Assembly (NCBI RefSeq): GCF_001050345.1
Contig: NZ_LFMW01000016.1
Location: forward strand, 36,260-100,259
Origin: Pseudomonas fildesensis
GTDB taxonomy: Bacteria; Pseudomonadota; Gammaproteobacteria; Pseudomonadales; Pseudomonadaceae
Length of the DNA stretch: 64,000 bases
Direction: 5' to 3'
Shown here: positions 43,749 to 51,596 of the stretch, piece after piece
Layout of the letters: the number at the start of each line of letters is the position of its first letter
How positions within the stretch are numbered: position 1 is the first letter of the stretch
Position numbers and translations under genes: made by a program
Notes under the pieces: model-generated
Seen by the model: the letters and a program-made list of their open reading frames with translations, nothing else
The model's database searches: none
What the model was told of the DNA's origin: nothing

Positions 43749-44489
43749 ATGCGTGCATGGATTGGCATGATCGGCCTGCTGTGCGCCTTTGGCGCCTCGG
43801 CAGCGCCGAAAATCGCGGTGACCGACCTGGCCTACGAGGCGCGGGTCGAGGAATACATCCACCAGGTCTCGGCCAGCAACAACTTCCAGGCCAGCGCCTA
43901 CCACGCCAGTGGCGCGTCGAACTACAGCGAGTACGAAAGCCGTACCAGCTACATCGAACAGACCGAGCTGCGTAAATTCAGCGGCGACATCAAGGGCGAG
44001 ATCCTCAAGTCGCGACAATTCCAGCTGGTGCAGGGCACGCCATACACCGCCGATGCCAAGGGTGACGTGTACGACGTGATCAAGCGGATCAAGGCCGGCA
44101 ACTTCAAGGGCGCGGACTACGTACTGTTCGGCACGCTGTCGGACATCGACTTCACCCAGGACATCAACGCCCTCGACCACACCAACAGCTACTCGGCGGT
44201 GCTGGGCCTGACGCTGGTGGCGGATTTCAGCCTGATCAACACCCGCACCTTCGAAATCACCTCGGCGTTTACCGCCATGGGTGAAGGCCAGGACACCAAG
44301 TTGGTGAACAGCCGCGACGTGCGCGTCAGCCTGAACCGGCCGCGTGTGGTGAAGGAAGTGTCGAAAGCACTGGGTGAGGATGTGGCACGGCAGTTGGCGG
44401 AGCAGCTGGGCGGTGGCTATCAAGAGCCCGGCCAACCAGTGTTGCGCAACAACCTGCCAAGGGATGAAGCGCCGAAGATCTTGCGCTGA
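43749..44489 (+). CDS. CsgG/LpoB-like periplasmic protein
   Basis: Exported protein of 246 residues, cleaved by signal peptidase I (MRAWIGMIGLLCAFGASA|AP) and thus not a lipoprotein. The core PKIAVTDLAYEARVEEYIHQ and KGADYVLFGTLSDIDF resemble the CsgG/LpoB nucleotide-free alpha/beta fold. SFINTRTFE-like strands (SLINTRTFEITSAFTAMGEG) end the domain. It begins four bases after lpoB and closes the operon. It may be a soluble counterpart of the lipoprotein. No specific function is claimed. Confidence 0.78.
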   Translation: MRAWIGMIGLLCAFGASAAPKIAVTDLAYEARVEEYIHQVSASNNFQASAYHASGASNYSEYESRTSYIEQTELRKFSGDIKGEILKSRQFQLVQGTPYTADAKGDVYDVIKRIKAGNFKGADYVLFGTLSDIDFTQDINALDHTNSYSAVLGLTLVADFSLINTRTFEITSAFTAMGEGQDTKLVNSRDVRVSLNRPRVVKEVSKALGEDVARQLAEQLGGGYQEPGQPVLRNNLPRDEAPKILR

Positions 44490-44516
44490 ACCGTAATCCT
44501 CCAGCTAACAAAAAAC

Positions 44517-44548
44517 AATGTGGGAGGGGGCTTGCCCCCTCCCACATT
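44517..44548. terminator. REP-derived hairpin terminator, bidirectional
   Basis: Perfect stem AATGTGGGAGGGGG with CCCCCTCCCACATT around a CTTG-type loop, followed by TTTT and preceded by an A-tract. It belongs to the same REP family as 32415-32508 but is a single hairpin. It can end both the lipoprotein operon and the convergent lysE gene. Confidence 0.9.
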
Positions 44549-44566
44549 TTGATTCGGTTTCGTTAA

Positions 44567-45199
44567 TCAGGCCGTTGCGCGATGCAAACTGGCGAGAAAA
44601 CCCGCAGCCCCAACAAACAACCCGGCAAACGTGCGGTTCATGCGTTTTTGCTGCTTGGGCGTGCGCAACAGGCGCAGGACTTTCGACGCGAGCCCGGTGT
44701 AACCCGCCATCACGATCATGTCGACGCAGATCATCGTCGCGCCAAGGATCACGTACTGGATCAACAACGGTGCCTGCGGGTTCACAAACTGCGGCAGCAC
44801 CGCCAGCATGAACACCAGCGCCTTGGGGTTACTGGCGTTGACCAGGAACCCACGGAACATCATCGCCAGCGGCTTGCCGATCGGGCGCACGGCAGCGTCA
44901 TCGGTCATGTCCATGGGCAACGCACGCCATTGCTTGACGGCCAGGTACACCAGGTAAGCCACGCCAAACCACTTGATCGCATAGAACGCAGTGGACGACG
45001 CCGCAAGAATGGCACCCAGCCCGCCGGCCACCACGGCAATCTGCATCGCCAGGCCCAATTGCAGGCCAATGGCGTTCCAGTAGCCGCGAAGGAAACCGTA
45101 TTGCAGGCCGCTGGACATCGACGCGATGGCGCCTGCGCCAGGGGAAAGAGAGATGATCCAACTGGCCACGAAAAAGGCCAGCCATGTGTCGAGTGCCAT
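44567..45199 (-). CDS. LysE/RhtB-family amino-acid exporter
   Basis: Inner-membrane exporter of 210 residues with about six helices. MALDTWLAFFVASWIISLSP at the N-terminus with SPGAGAIASMSSGLQYG is the family signature, and FLVNASNPKALVFMLAVLPQF follows mid-protein. Substrates of the family include lysine, threonine, homoserine and related amino acids; none can be assigned. It is a single gene, convergent with the lipoprotein operon. Confidence 0.93.
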   Translation of the reverse strand: MALDTWLAFFVASWIISLSPGAGAIASMSSGLQYGFLRGYWNAIGLQLGLAMQIAVVAGGLGAILAASSTAFYAIKWFGVAYLVYLAVKQWRALPMDMTDDAAVRPIGKPLAMMFRGFLVNASNPKALVFMLAVLPQFVNPQAPLLIQYVILGATMICVDMIVMAGYTGLASKVLRLLRTPKQQKRMNRTFAGLFVGAAGFLASLHRATA

Positions 45200-45287
45200 T
45201 ACACACCTCAGGGGGGAGTTTGCGATTGTGCCTTAAGCTAACTCCGCCGACCGAAGGCTGGCTATAGATTTTTACAAGATGTGAACG

Positions 45288-45860
45288 CTAGCGGTCGCCC
45301 GGGAACACATGGGTGCCTGGCCAACGCCGCACCGATCGCTGGAAGAACAAGCTGTTGGGCACCTGCACCATTGCGCTGCTGGTACCTGCCTCCTCCACTT
45401 CGATCAACGTGGTGTAGAGCAAGTTGATCGCCACGACCCGGCCCTTCACGCCGGGTTTGTCGACGGTGTCCACCAGCTCGACGATGTCTCCGAGGCGAAA
45501 CGGCCCGACGGTAAAGATCAAGATGGCGCACAGCAGGTTGGACAATACCGACCACATGGCAAAAAACGCCACGGCGGCGACCGCCACGAACCCCGACAGC
45601 GCCGTCCACAGCACGGTGGCGGATACGCCCAGGCGGCCCAGTACGAAAATCAGCGCACTGCCCATGATCAGCCAGCGCAAGCCGCCGCGCAGGGGCATCA
45701 GCAATTGTGGCGGGAACGGATAGCGCTCACCCAGACGGGTAAGGCCTTTGGCGACAAACCGCTGGGCCAGGTAACCGGCCAACAGGATCAGCAGGATTTG
45801 CACGCCGATCCACACGGGTTCGATCCACTGCGCCGGTAGCGGCAGCTGCAACGCTTCCAT
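45288..45860 (-). CDS. Short MscS-family mechanosensitive channel
   Basis: Membrane protein of 190 residues. Two to three N-terminal helices, the pore-lining segment AVAFFAMWSVLSNLLCAILI, and the beta domain (GPFRLGDIVELVDTVDKPGV) are visible. The large C-terminal alpha/beta cage of E. coli MscS is largely missing. It starts at the overlapping TGATG of the ABC-F gene. Its length is normal for this Pseudomonas position rather than a truncation, as no frameshift is evident. Confidence 0.88.
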   Translation of the reverse strand: MEALQLPLPAQWIEPVWIGVQILLILLAGYLAQRFVAKGLTRLGERYPFPPQLLMPLRGGLRWLIMGSALIFVLGRLGVSATVLWTALSGFVAVAAVAFFAMWSVLSNLLCAILIFTVGPFRLGDIVELVDTVDKPGVKGRVVAINLLYTTLIEVEEAGTSSAMVQVPNSLFFQRSVRRWPGTHVFPGDR

Positions 45861-47770
45861 CAGGACAGCGCCTCCAGCTCCGCTTGCAGGGTTTCGAGCA
45901 GTTCGAGGGCTTCCATCCAGGTTTCCTCCAGTTGCCCTTCGCGCACCTTGAGCTTGGCCTGTTCGGCCAGCAAGTCGCGCAGCTCATCCTTGCGCGCCGC
46001 TTCGTACACGGCGCTGTCGCCCAGGCTGGTTTCAATCTTGGCCAGGCGCTCGTGGATCTTGCCCAACTCGGCTTCCAGCTTGTCGGCTTCGCGCTTGTGC
46101 GGCGCCAACTGCTGGCGCAGTGCGGCGGCGGCCTGGCGCTGGGCTTTTTTGTCAGTCTTGTCCGGGTTGACCGGGGTGTTGCTGACCGGCGCGTTGCGCA
46201 GACGATAATCCGTCAGCCAGCGCGCGTAGTCATCGAGGTCGCCGTCGAATTCTTCGACTTTGCCATCAGCCACCAGCAGGAAGTTGTCGGTGGTGCTCTT
46301 GAGCAAGTGGCGATCGTGAGACACCACCAGTACCGCACCGCTGAATTCCTGCAGGGCCATGGTCAGCGCCAGACGCATTTCCAGGTCCAGGTGGTTGGTG
46401 GGTTCGTCGAGCAGCAGCAGGTTCGGGCGGTCCCAGGCAATCAACGCCAGGGCCAGGCGAGCCTTTTCGCCACCGGAGAAATTCAGCACCGGCTCATCGA
46501 TACGCGCGCCACGAAAGTCGAAACCACCGAGGAAGTCGCGCAGGGTCTGCTCGCGCTCGGTCGGCGCCAGGCGTTGCAGGTGCAGCAGCGGGCTGGCCTT
46601 GGAGTCGAGGGAGTCCAGTTGATGCTGGGCGAAGTAGCCCACCACCAGGTTCTCGCCACGGGTCAGGCGTCCGGCGAGGGGTTGCAGCTCACCCGACAGG
46701 TTCTTGATCAGCGTCGATTTGCCCGCACCGTTAGGGCCGAGCAAACCGATGCGCGCGCCCGGCGTAAGCTGCAGCTTGACCTTCTCCAGAATGGTTTTTT
46801 CACCATAACCCAGGCGAGCATCGGACAGGTCGAGCAGCGGGCTGGAGATCTTCGCCGATTCGCGGAACACGAAGTCGAACGGCGAATCGACATGGGCCGC
46901 CGACAGCTCTTCCATGCGCTCAAGGGCCTTGATCCGGCTCTGGGCCTGGCGGGCCTTGGTGGCCTGGGCCTTGAACCGGGCGATGTAGCTTTCCATGTGC
47001 GCGCGTTGCGCCTGCTGCTTTTCGAACGCCTGTTGCTGTTGGGCGAGGCGTTCGGCGCGGGCGCGTTCGAACGCGCTGTAGCCGCCACGGTACAGGGTGA
47101 TTTTCTTCTGTTCGACGTGGGCGATGTTGTCGACCACGGCGTCGAGGAAATCCCGGTCGTGGGAAATCAGCAGCAAGGTACCCTGATAGTTCTTGAGGAA
47201 GTCTTCCAGCCACAGGATCGCATCGAGGTCCAAGTGGTTGGTCGGTTCGTCGAGCAGCAGCAGGTCCGAGGGGCACATCAGCGCCTGGGCCAGGTTCAGG
47301 CGCATGCGCCAGCCGCCGGAGAAGTCGGCGACCGGGCGATCCATCTGTTCGTTGGTAAAGCCAAGGCCGGCGAGCATCTTGCGGGCGCGGGCGTCGGCGG
47401 TGTAGCCGTCGGCACTGTCCAGTTCCGCATGCAGGCGAGCCTGGGCGGCACCGTCCTGGGCTGTTTCGGCGTCGGCCAGGCCCTTTTGCACCTGACGCAG
47501 GCGCAGGTCGCCATCGAGCACGTAGTCGATCGCAATGCGGTCCAGGGTGTCGATCTCCTGGCGCATATGGGCGATGCGCCAGTCGGCCGGCAGCAAGCAG
47601 TCCCCGGAATCCGGGGTCAGCTCACCCAGCAACAGGGCGAACAACGTGGATTTGCCGGCGCCGTTGGCACCGATCAGGCCGGCTTTGTGACCGGCGTGCA
47701 GGGTCAGCTCGGCGTCTTCAAGAAGACGTTGCGGGCCACGCTGTAATGTTAGGCTTTGAAGTCGGATCAT
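45860..47770 (-). CDS. ABC-F ATPase, YheS-type
   Basis: Soluble duplicated ABC ATPase of 636 residues without membrane helices. ABC1 has GANGAGKST, DFSGGWRMRLNLAQAL and LLLLDEPTNHLD. The inter-domain linker is rich in Q/A/R (RLAQQQQAFEKQQAQRAH). ABC2 has GPNGAGKST, NFSGGEKARLALALI and LLLLDEPTNHLD. A C-terminal coiled coil follows (KREADKLEAELGKIHERLAK). ABC-F proteins act on ribosomes stalled or paused in translation. The start MIRLQSLTLQRGP is chosen; a 72-codon extension to 47986 is low-complexity and lacks homology. Confidence 0.95.
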   Translation of the reverse strand: MIRLQSLTLQRGPQRLLEDAELTLHAGHKAGLIGANGAGKSTLFALLLGELTPDSGDCLLPADWRIAHMRQEIDTLDRIAIDYVLDGDLRLRQVQKGLADAETAQDGAAQARLHAELDSADGYTADARARKMLAGLGFTNEQMDRPVADFSGGWRMRLNLAQALMCPSDLLLLDEPTNHLDLDAILWLEDFLKNYQGTLLLISHDRDFLDAVVDNIAHVEQKKITLYRGGYSAFERARAERLAQQQQAFEKQQAQRAHMESYIARFKAQATKARQAQSRIKALERMEELSAAHVDSPFDFVFRESAKISSPLLDLSDARLGYGEKTILEKVKLQLTPGARIGLLGPNGAGKSTLIKNLSGELQPLAGRLTRGENLVVGYFAQHQLDSLDSKASPLLHLQRLAPTEREQTLRDFLGGFDFRGARIDEPVLNFSGGEKARLALALIAWDRPNLLLLDEPTNHLDLEMRLALTMALQEFSGAVLVVSHDRHLLKSTTDNFLLVADGKVEEFDGDLDDYARWLTDYRLRNAPVSNTPVNPDKTDKKAQRQAAAALRQQLAPHKREADKLEAELGKIHERLAKIETSLGDSAVYEAARKDELRDLLAEQAKLKVREGQLEETWMEALELLETLQAELEALS

Positions 47771-47820
47771 AATGGCGGCGGAGTCTACCAGCTTCGTTGC
47801 CCGCTGGCTTGGGTGTGAAT

Positions 47821-48285
47821 ATGTGCGCTGACCTGTGGAGCTTTGCCCTCTCGACTTACGCCCGCCCGGGCGTGGAAGCCGCTTGCCTGCACGTGCAGGA
47901 GCAAGGCGCGGATGTGTGTCTGTTGTTGTGTGGGGCGTGGCTGGAGCAAAGGGGGGTGGCGCTTGTGCCGGAGCGTGTTCAGGCACTGCAACAGCTTGCC
48001 CGTCCGTGGCAGGCGCAGGTCGTCGAGCCGTTGCGACAGGTGCGTGTGCAATGGCAAGCCATGGCGCAGCAGGATGAGCCTTTGGCGAGGTTACGGGAGC
48101 GGGTCAAGGCCCTGGAGCTGGATGCCGAACGTGAGCTGCTGAAGCGGTTGGAAGCGCTGGCTCAAACATGGCCGACGGGAGAGATGATGGGTCAACAGAA
48201 ATGGCTTGAAGGCCTGGCGACCGAAGCCGCCAACCTTGACCACGACGCGCTGCAGCAACTGCGCGTCGCGGTCACCGACGCTTAG
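47821..48285 (+). CDS. TIGR02444 family protein
   Basis: Predicted cytosolic 154-residue protein starting MCADLWSFALSTYARPGVEA, the family signature, with CLLLCGAWLEQRGV and LRQVRVQWQAMAQQDEPLARLR following. It is mainly helical. No function is known for the family. It is divergent from the ABC-F gene and its stop overlaps the algP stop by four bases. Confidence 0.88.
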   Translation: MCADLWSFALSTYARPGVEAACLHVQEQGADVCLLLCGAWLEQRGVALVPERVQALQQLARPWQAQVVEPLRQVRVQWQAMAQQDEPLARLRERVKALELDAERELLKRLEALAQTWPTGEMMGQQKWLEGLATEAANLDHDALQQLRVAVTDA

Positions 48286-49247
48286 GAAGCGCTGGTTGGG
48301 GTGGTGCTTGGCGCTACCGGTGCAGGGGTGCTGCTGGCCGATGCAGTTGGAGCGGTGGATGCTGCCGGGGTTGCTGGCTTGGCGACGGCTGGCTTAGCTG
48401 CCGGCTTTGCAGCAGCAGGTTTCGCAGCAACAGTTTTAGCAACTGGCTTCGCGGCTGGTTTTGCAGCAACAGCTTTAGCAACTGGCTTCGCGGCTGGTTT
48501 TGCAGCAACAGCTTTAGCAACTGGCTTCGCGGCCGGTTTTGCAGCAACAGCTTTAGCAACTGACTTCGCGGCCGGTTTTGCAGCAACAGTTTTAGCAACT
48601 GGCTTCGCGGCTGGTTTTGCAGCAGCAGTTTTAGCAGCTGGCTTCGCGGCTGGTTTTGCAGCAGCGGTTTTAGCAGCTGGCTTCGCGGCTGGTTTTGCAG
48701 CAGCAGTTTTAGCAGCTGGCTTCGCGGCCGGTTTTGCAGCAGCCGCTTTTACAGCTGGCTTGGCGGCTGGTTTTGCAGCAGCGGCTTTGGCAGCTGGCTT
48801 GGCGGCAGCTTTAGCCGGCGCCTTCGCTGCGACGGCTTTGGCCGGAGTACGCGCGCCCAACACTTTGGCTACGGCTTCCTTCACACGACCAACGCCCTGA
48901 GCCAGTTTCAGGCTCTCTTGAGCATCGCGTTTGAGTTGGGAAATGTAGGTGCGGGTTTCGGCCTGGCGATCCTTGAGGGCGTCCAGCAGGTCCTCAAGCT
49001 CTTTGACAGCGTCTTTGGCTTTGGCTTGTGCCTTGGCCTTGCCGGCAGTGGCGGCGTCTTGCAATTTGGTGCGGGATTTGTGCAGTTTCTCTTGCGCCTT
49101 ACCGCGTTGTTTCTCCAGTTTGGCGAGCAGTTTTTCTGCATCGGCCAAGGCTTGGGAACAAGCGCTTTCCAGATGTTCGAGCAAGCTGCTCGAGAGTTGT
49201 TGGAGTAAGTGCAACGGGGTATTAACAGGCTTCTGTTTGGCCGACAT
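48282..49247 (-). CDS. algP: AlgP (AlgR3), histone H1-like alginate regulator
   Basis: Basic, lysine/alanine/proline-rich protein of 321 residues. About residues 1-115 form an acidic-basic coiled-coil region (LEKQRGKAQEKLHKSRTKLQ, KELEDLLDALKDRQAETRTY). From about 140 to 300 it is built from KPAAK-type repeats like those of eukaryotic histone H1. It ends in a Ser/Thr/Pro/Ala tail. AGGAGG precedes the ATG at good spacing. In P. aeruginosa it is reported to promote algD transcription. The repeat part is nearly identical at DNA level, so length may vary between strains. Confidence 0.95.
   Translation of the reverse strand: MSAKQKPVNTPLHLLQQLSSSLLEHLESACSQALADAEKLLAKLEKQRGKAQEKLHKSRTKLQDAATAGKAKAQAKAKDAVKELEDLLDALKDRQAETRTYISQLKRDAQESLKLAQGVGRVKEAVAKVLGARTPAKAVAAKAPAKAAAKPAAKAAAAKPAAKPAVKAAAAKPAAKPAAKTAAAKPAAKPAAKTAAAKPAAKPAAKTAAAKPAAKPVAKTVAAKPAAKSVAKAVAAKPAAKPVAKAVAAKPAAKPVAKAVAAKPAAKPVAKTVAAKPAAAKPAAKPAVAKPATPAASTAPTASASSTPAPVAPSTTPTSAS
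48433..48783 (-). repeat. 39-bp tandem repeat array inside algP
   Basis: About nine units of 39 bp (13 codons) start at regular intervals; the GGCTTCGCGG core recurs at 48445, 48484, 48523, and so on to 48757. Unit-to-unit differences are few, mostly CAA/CAG and GCT/GTT swaps. The period is a multiple of three, so gain or loss keeps the frame. Confidence 0.95.
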
Positions 49248-49439
49248 GGTTTACCTCCTGGCTGACGTGGGTGCGGCTCATACTAGCCCTGTGCTCTTAC
49301 CGCCGCTAGGGCATGTTGACAGTATCGTTTGCCTTGCGTTGCACCGTACAAAAATTCTTATCGATATAACAAAAATCCACGGCACTTTTTACCGACTCAC
49401 ACTGGCATAATCCGTCGCACTTTCGGCGGGAGAACATCC

Positions 49440-50117
49440 ATGTTGCGTCACCTTTTTCTTGTGCTTGGCCTTGCGATTTCCATGGCCCATGCGGGCGAGC
49501 AATCACCGGCCAAAACGCCTGCGCAGGATCAACACGACCTCGCGTACAGCCTGGGTGCCAGCCTGGGTGAACGGCTACGCCAGGAAGTCCCTGACCTGCA
49601 AATTCAGGCGCTGATTGACGGCCTCAAACAAGCCTATCAAGGCAAGCCCCTGGCACTGGATACCACACGCATCGAACAGCTGCTCGCCCAGCACGAAGCG
49701 CAGAGCGACAAAGACGCGCAGATTCCACAAAGTGAAAAAGCCCTCGCTGCCGAACAGCAATTTCTAACCAAGGAAAAAGCGGCAAGCGGCGTGCGCAAAT
49801 TGGCCGATGGAATTCTGCTCACGGAACTGACGCCCGGCAGCGGCAACAAGCCGCTGGCCAGTGATGAGGTTCAGGTGAAATACGTGGGACGATTGCCCGA
49901 TGGCACGGTGTTCGATCAGAGCACACAGCCCCAATGGTTTCATCTGGACAGCGTGATCAATGGCTGGCGCACTGCGCTGCAACAGATGCCGGTGGGCGCA
50001 AGATGGCGCTTGGTAATTCCTTCGGCACAGGCGTATGGCGCCGACGGTGCCGGCGAGTTGATCCCACCTAATACGCCGCTGGAATTCGAGATCGAATTGC
50101 TCGGTACTCGCCACTGA
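49440..50117 (+). CDS. FKBP-type peptidyl-prolyl isomerase, periplasmic
   Basis: Exported prolyl isomerase of 225 residues resembling FklB/Mip. Signal peptide MLRHLFLVLGLAISMAHA, an N-terminal dimerising helical region (LAYSLGASLGERLRQEVPDL), a long helix, then the C-terminal FKBP domain with VQVKYVGRLPDGTVFDQS and VIPSAQAYGADGAGELIPPN. It is the PA5254-equivalent gene between algP and algQ. The start at 49440 gives the signal peptide directly. Confidence 0.93.
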   Translation: MLRHLFLVLGLAISMAHAGEQSPAKTPAQDQHDLAYSLGASLGERLRQEVPDLQIQALIDGLKQAYQGKPLALDTTRIEQLLAQHEAQSDKDAQIPQSEKALAAEQQFLTKEKAASGVRKLADGILLTELTPGSGNKPLASDEVQVKYVGRLPDGTVFDQSTQPQWFHLDSVINGWRTALQQMPVGARWRLVIPSAQAYGADGAGELIPPNTPLEFEIELLGTRH

Positions 50118-50127
50118 CCCAATAAAA

Positions 50128-50151
50128 AACGGTGCGCCATGCGCACCGTTT
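50128..50151. terminator. Bidirectional terminator between FKBP gene and algQ
   Basis: AAACGGTGCGC-CAT-GCGCACCGTTT is a perfect 11-bp stem with a three-base loop, with T-runs on both strands. It serves two convergent genes. Confidence 0.93.
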
Positions 50152-50169
50152 TTCATATTACCGCCAAGA

Positions 50170-50628
50170 TCAGACCGAGGTAGCCGTCTCTTGTTTGTGG
50201 GCGGTGTGCAGCACTTCGATCAGGCAGTCTTCCAATTCGAAACGCTCATGGAGCAAACCACCCAGCTCTTTGAATTTTTCAGCAACACACTTGCCGGCAT
50301 CACACAGGTCGTTGAAAGCCAGCAGCTTTTCGGTGATCACATCAATGCGTGGGTAAATCGTCTCGGCCAGGTCCAGACCTCGCTGATCGTCAAAGGCTTC
50401 CGCCTCCTTGGTCAGTTGCTCGTAGACGCCGAAATGACCGGCAGACAAGTAATCCACCAACACTCCGCAAAACTCTTGCAACGGCTTGCGATTCTCAGCC
50501 AATGCCTCGGGCTTGGCGCCGAGAGCATCAAAGGCCCGAACCAGTTCGTGGCGTGCCTTCAACCAGCCATCGATCAGCTTGTGCACCCCACCCCAGCGTT
50601 CCTGAGCATTCTGACAACTTTCCAGCAT
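50170..50628 (-). CDS. algQ: AlgQ (Rsd-like) anti-sigma-70 factor
   Basis: Cytosolic all-helical protein of 152 residues in the Rsd/AlgQ family, starting MLESCQNAQERWGGVHKLID. It includes LVDYLSAGHFGVYEQLTKEA and IYPRIDVITEKLLAFND. AlgQ binds sigma-70 region 4 and in P. aeruginosa affects alginate, nucleoside diphosphate kinase and siderophore production. It lies in the conserved algP-FKBP-algQ-dsbB order. A 210-bp gap upstream would hold its promoter. Confidence 0.95.
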   Translation of the reverse strand: MLESCQNAQERWGGVHKLIDGWLKARHELVRAFDALGAKPEALAENRKPLQEFCGVLVDYLSAGHFGVYEQLTKEAEAFDDQRGLDLAETIYPRIDVITEKLLAFNDLCDAGKCVAEKFKELGGLLHERFELEDCLIEVLHTAHKQETATSV

Positions 50629-50838
50629 GATGATCTCTCTTCCCTATAGGGGGCGCTGCCGCTCTGTGCCCGCGCAACACTTCAAGGATAAAGCGGCAGC
50701 CGGACAAGGCCGCATCTGACAAACGGTTTCAGTAATGCGTGCGGGCCAGATTATGCCCGCAGGACTATGGCTTCAAGGTACGCAGTAGAGAAAGTTCATA
50801 CAAGTGTTTAATCCCGCCCTACAACCCGACGCCTGTTT

Positions 50839-51360
50839 TCAGTGCCTCGCCGGGCGCAGAGGTTGACCGAACAACAGCCGTGAAAACTGCATGACGCCCA
50901 GTATCAACATCGCCACGAAGAACAGCAGGCTCCACTCCGGGACGCTCAAGTCAAACAGCGTCCAATTGATCTCCACACAGTCGACGGAGCCTTTGAAGAC
51001 CGAACGCACCGCCTGCCAAAACGACAGGTTTTCAATCATGTAGTGCAGGCTTGGCCAACATTCCGGGAGCTGATCGGACGCGGTGTTCTGCAACAACACC
51101 TGCCGAACGGCGGTGACGGCGCCGAGCAAGGCACAACTCATGCTCGCCAACCCATACAGATAGGTGCCGCAGCGCCCGGGATTATGAATCGCGGCCATCA
51201 GGTTGATAAGCGCAAAGGTTGTCAGCAGTAGCCGTTGTACCTGGCACAGGAAACAAGGCCTCAGCAGCGCGCCATATTCCAGGTAGAAAGACGCGCCCAA
51301 CGTCAGCGCACCAGCCATGAACGCCAGCAGAAACAGGGAGCGTGAGGGGGCCAAAGACAT
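50839..51360 (-). CDS. dsbH: DsbB-family disulfide oxidoreductase (DsbH)
   Basis: Inner-membrane quinone-linked protein of 173 residues with four helices. The first periplasmic pair is in CFLCQVQRLLL and the second pair in LPECWPS and VDCVEINW. It would reoxidise a periplasmic DsbA. In P. aeruginosa this locus is the second DsbB paralogue (dsbH), so the symbol follows position. MSLAPSRSLFLLAFM at 51360 is chosen over an ATG six codons earlier. Confidence 0.9.
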   Translation of the reverse strand: MSLAPSRSLFLLAFMAGALTLGASFYLEYGALLRPCFLCQVQRLLLTTFALINLMAAIHNPGRCGTYLYGLASMSCALLGAVTAVRQVLLQNTASDQLPECWPSLHYMIENLSFWQAVRSVFKGSVDCVEINWTLFDLSVPEWSLLFFVAMLILGVMQFSRLLFGQPLRPARH

Positions 51361-51596
51361 TGTTGATCCGTACCGCAAGAGATAGGCCGTTACGGTAGTG
51401 GAAAGGCCGTATCCCTTTCAATACACGCTAGAGCAGACAATTCCGTGAAGACGTAGGGACATCCCGCCAGAACGTGAAGGGCATCACCTAGGAAAACGTA
51501 GGATTGTATTACGAACCCTGTTAAGCCGAGTATTTGCAGGGTTTGAAGGGTCTGCCACCAGAAAAATCCGAGCCAACCCTTCGACCCTTTCCTACT

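Noticed and set aside
45884..47746. 620-codon open frame antisense to the ABC-F gene
   Set aside because: ABC-F Walker and signature motifs are intact on the minus strand. The antisense product has no domain.
48433..48783. Regular repeats considered as a CRISPR array
   Set aside because: The units are directly abutting coding repeats in algP with no unique spacers, and no cas genes are present.
48301..48900. 199-codon alanine/glycine repeat frame antisense to algP
   Set aside because: It is the mirror of the 39-bp algP repeats, which keep all frames open. No start signals or homology.
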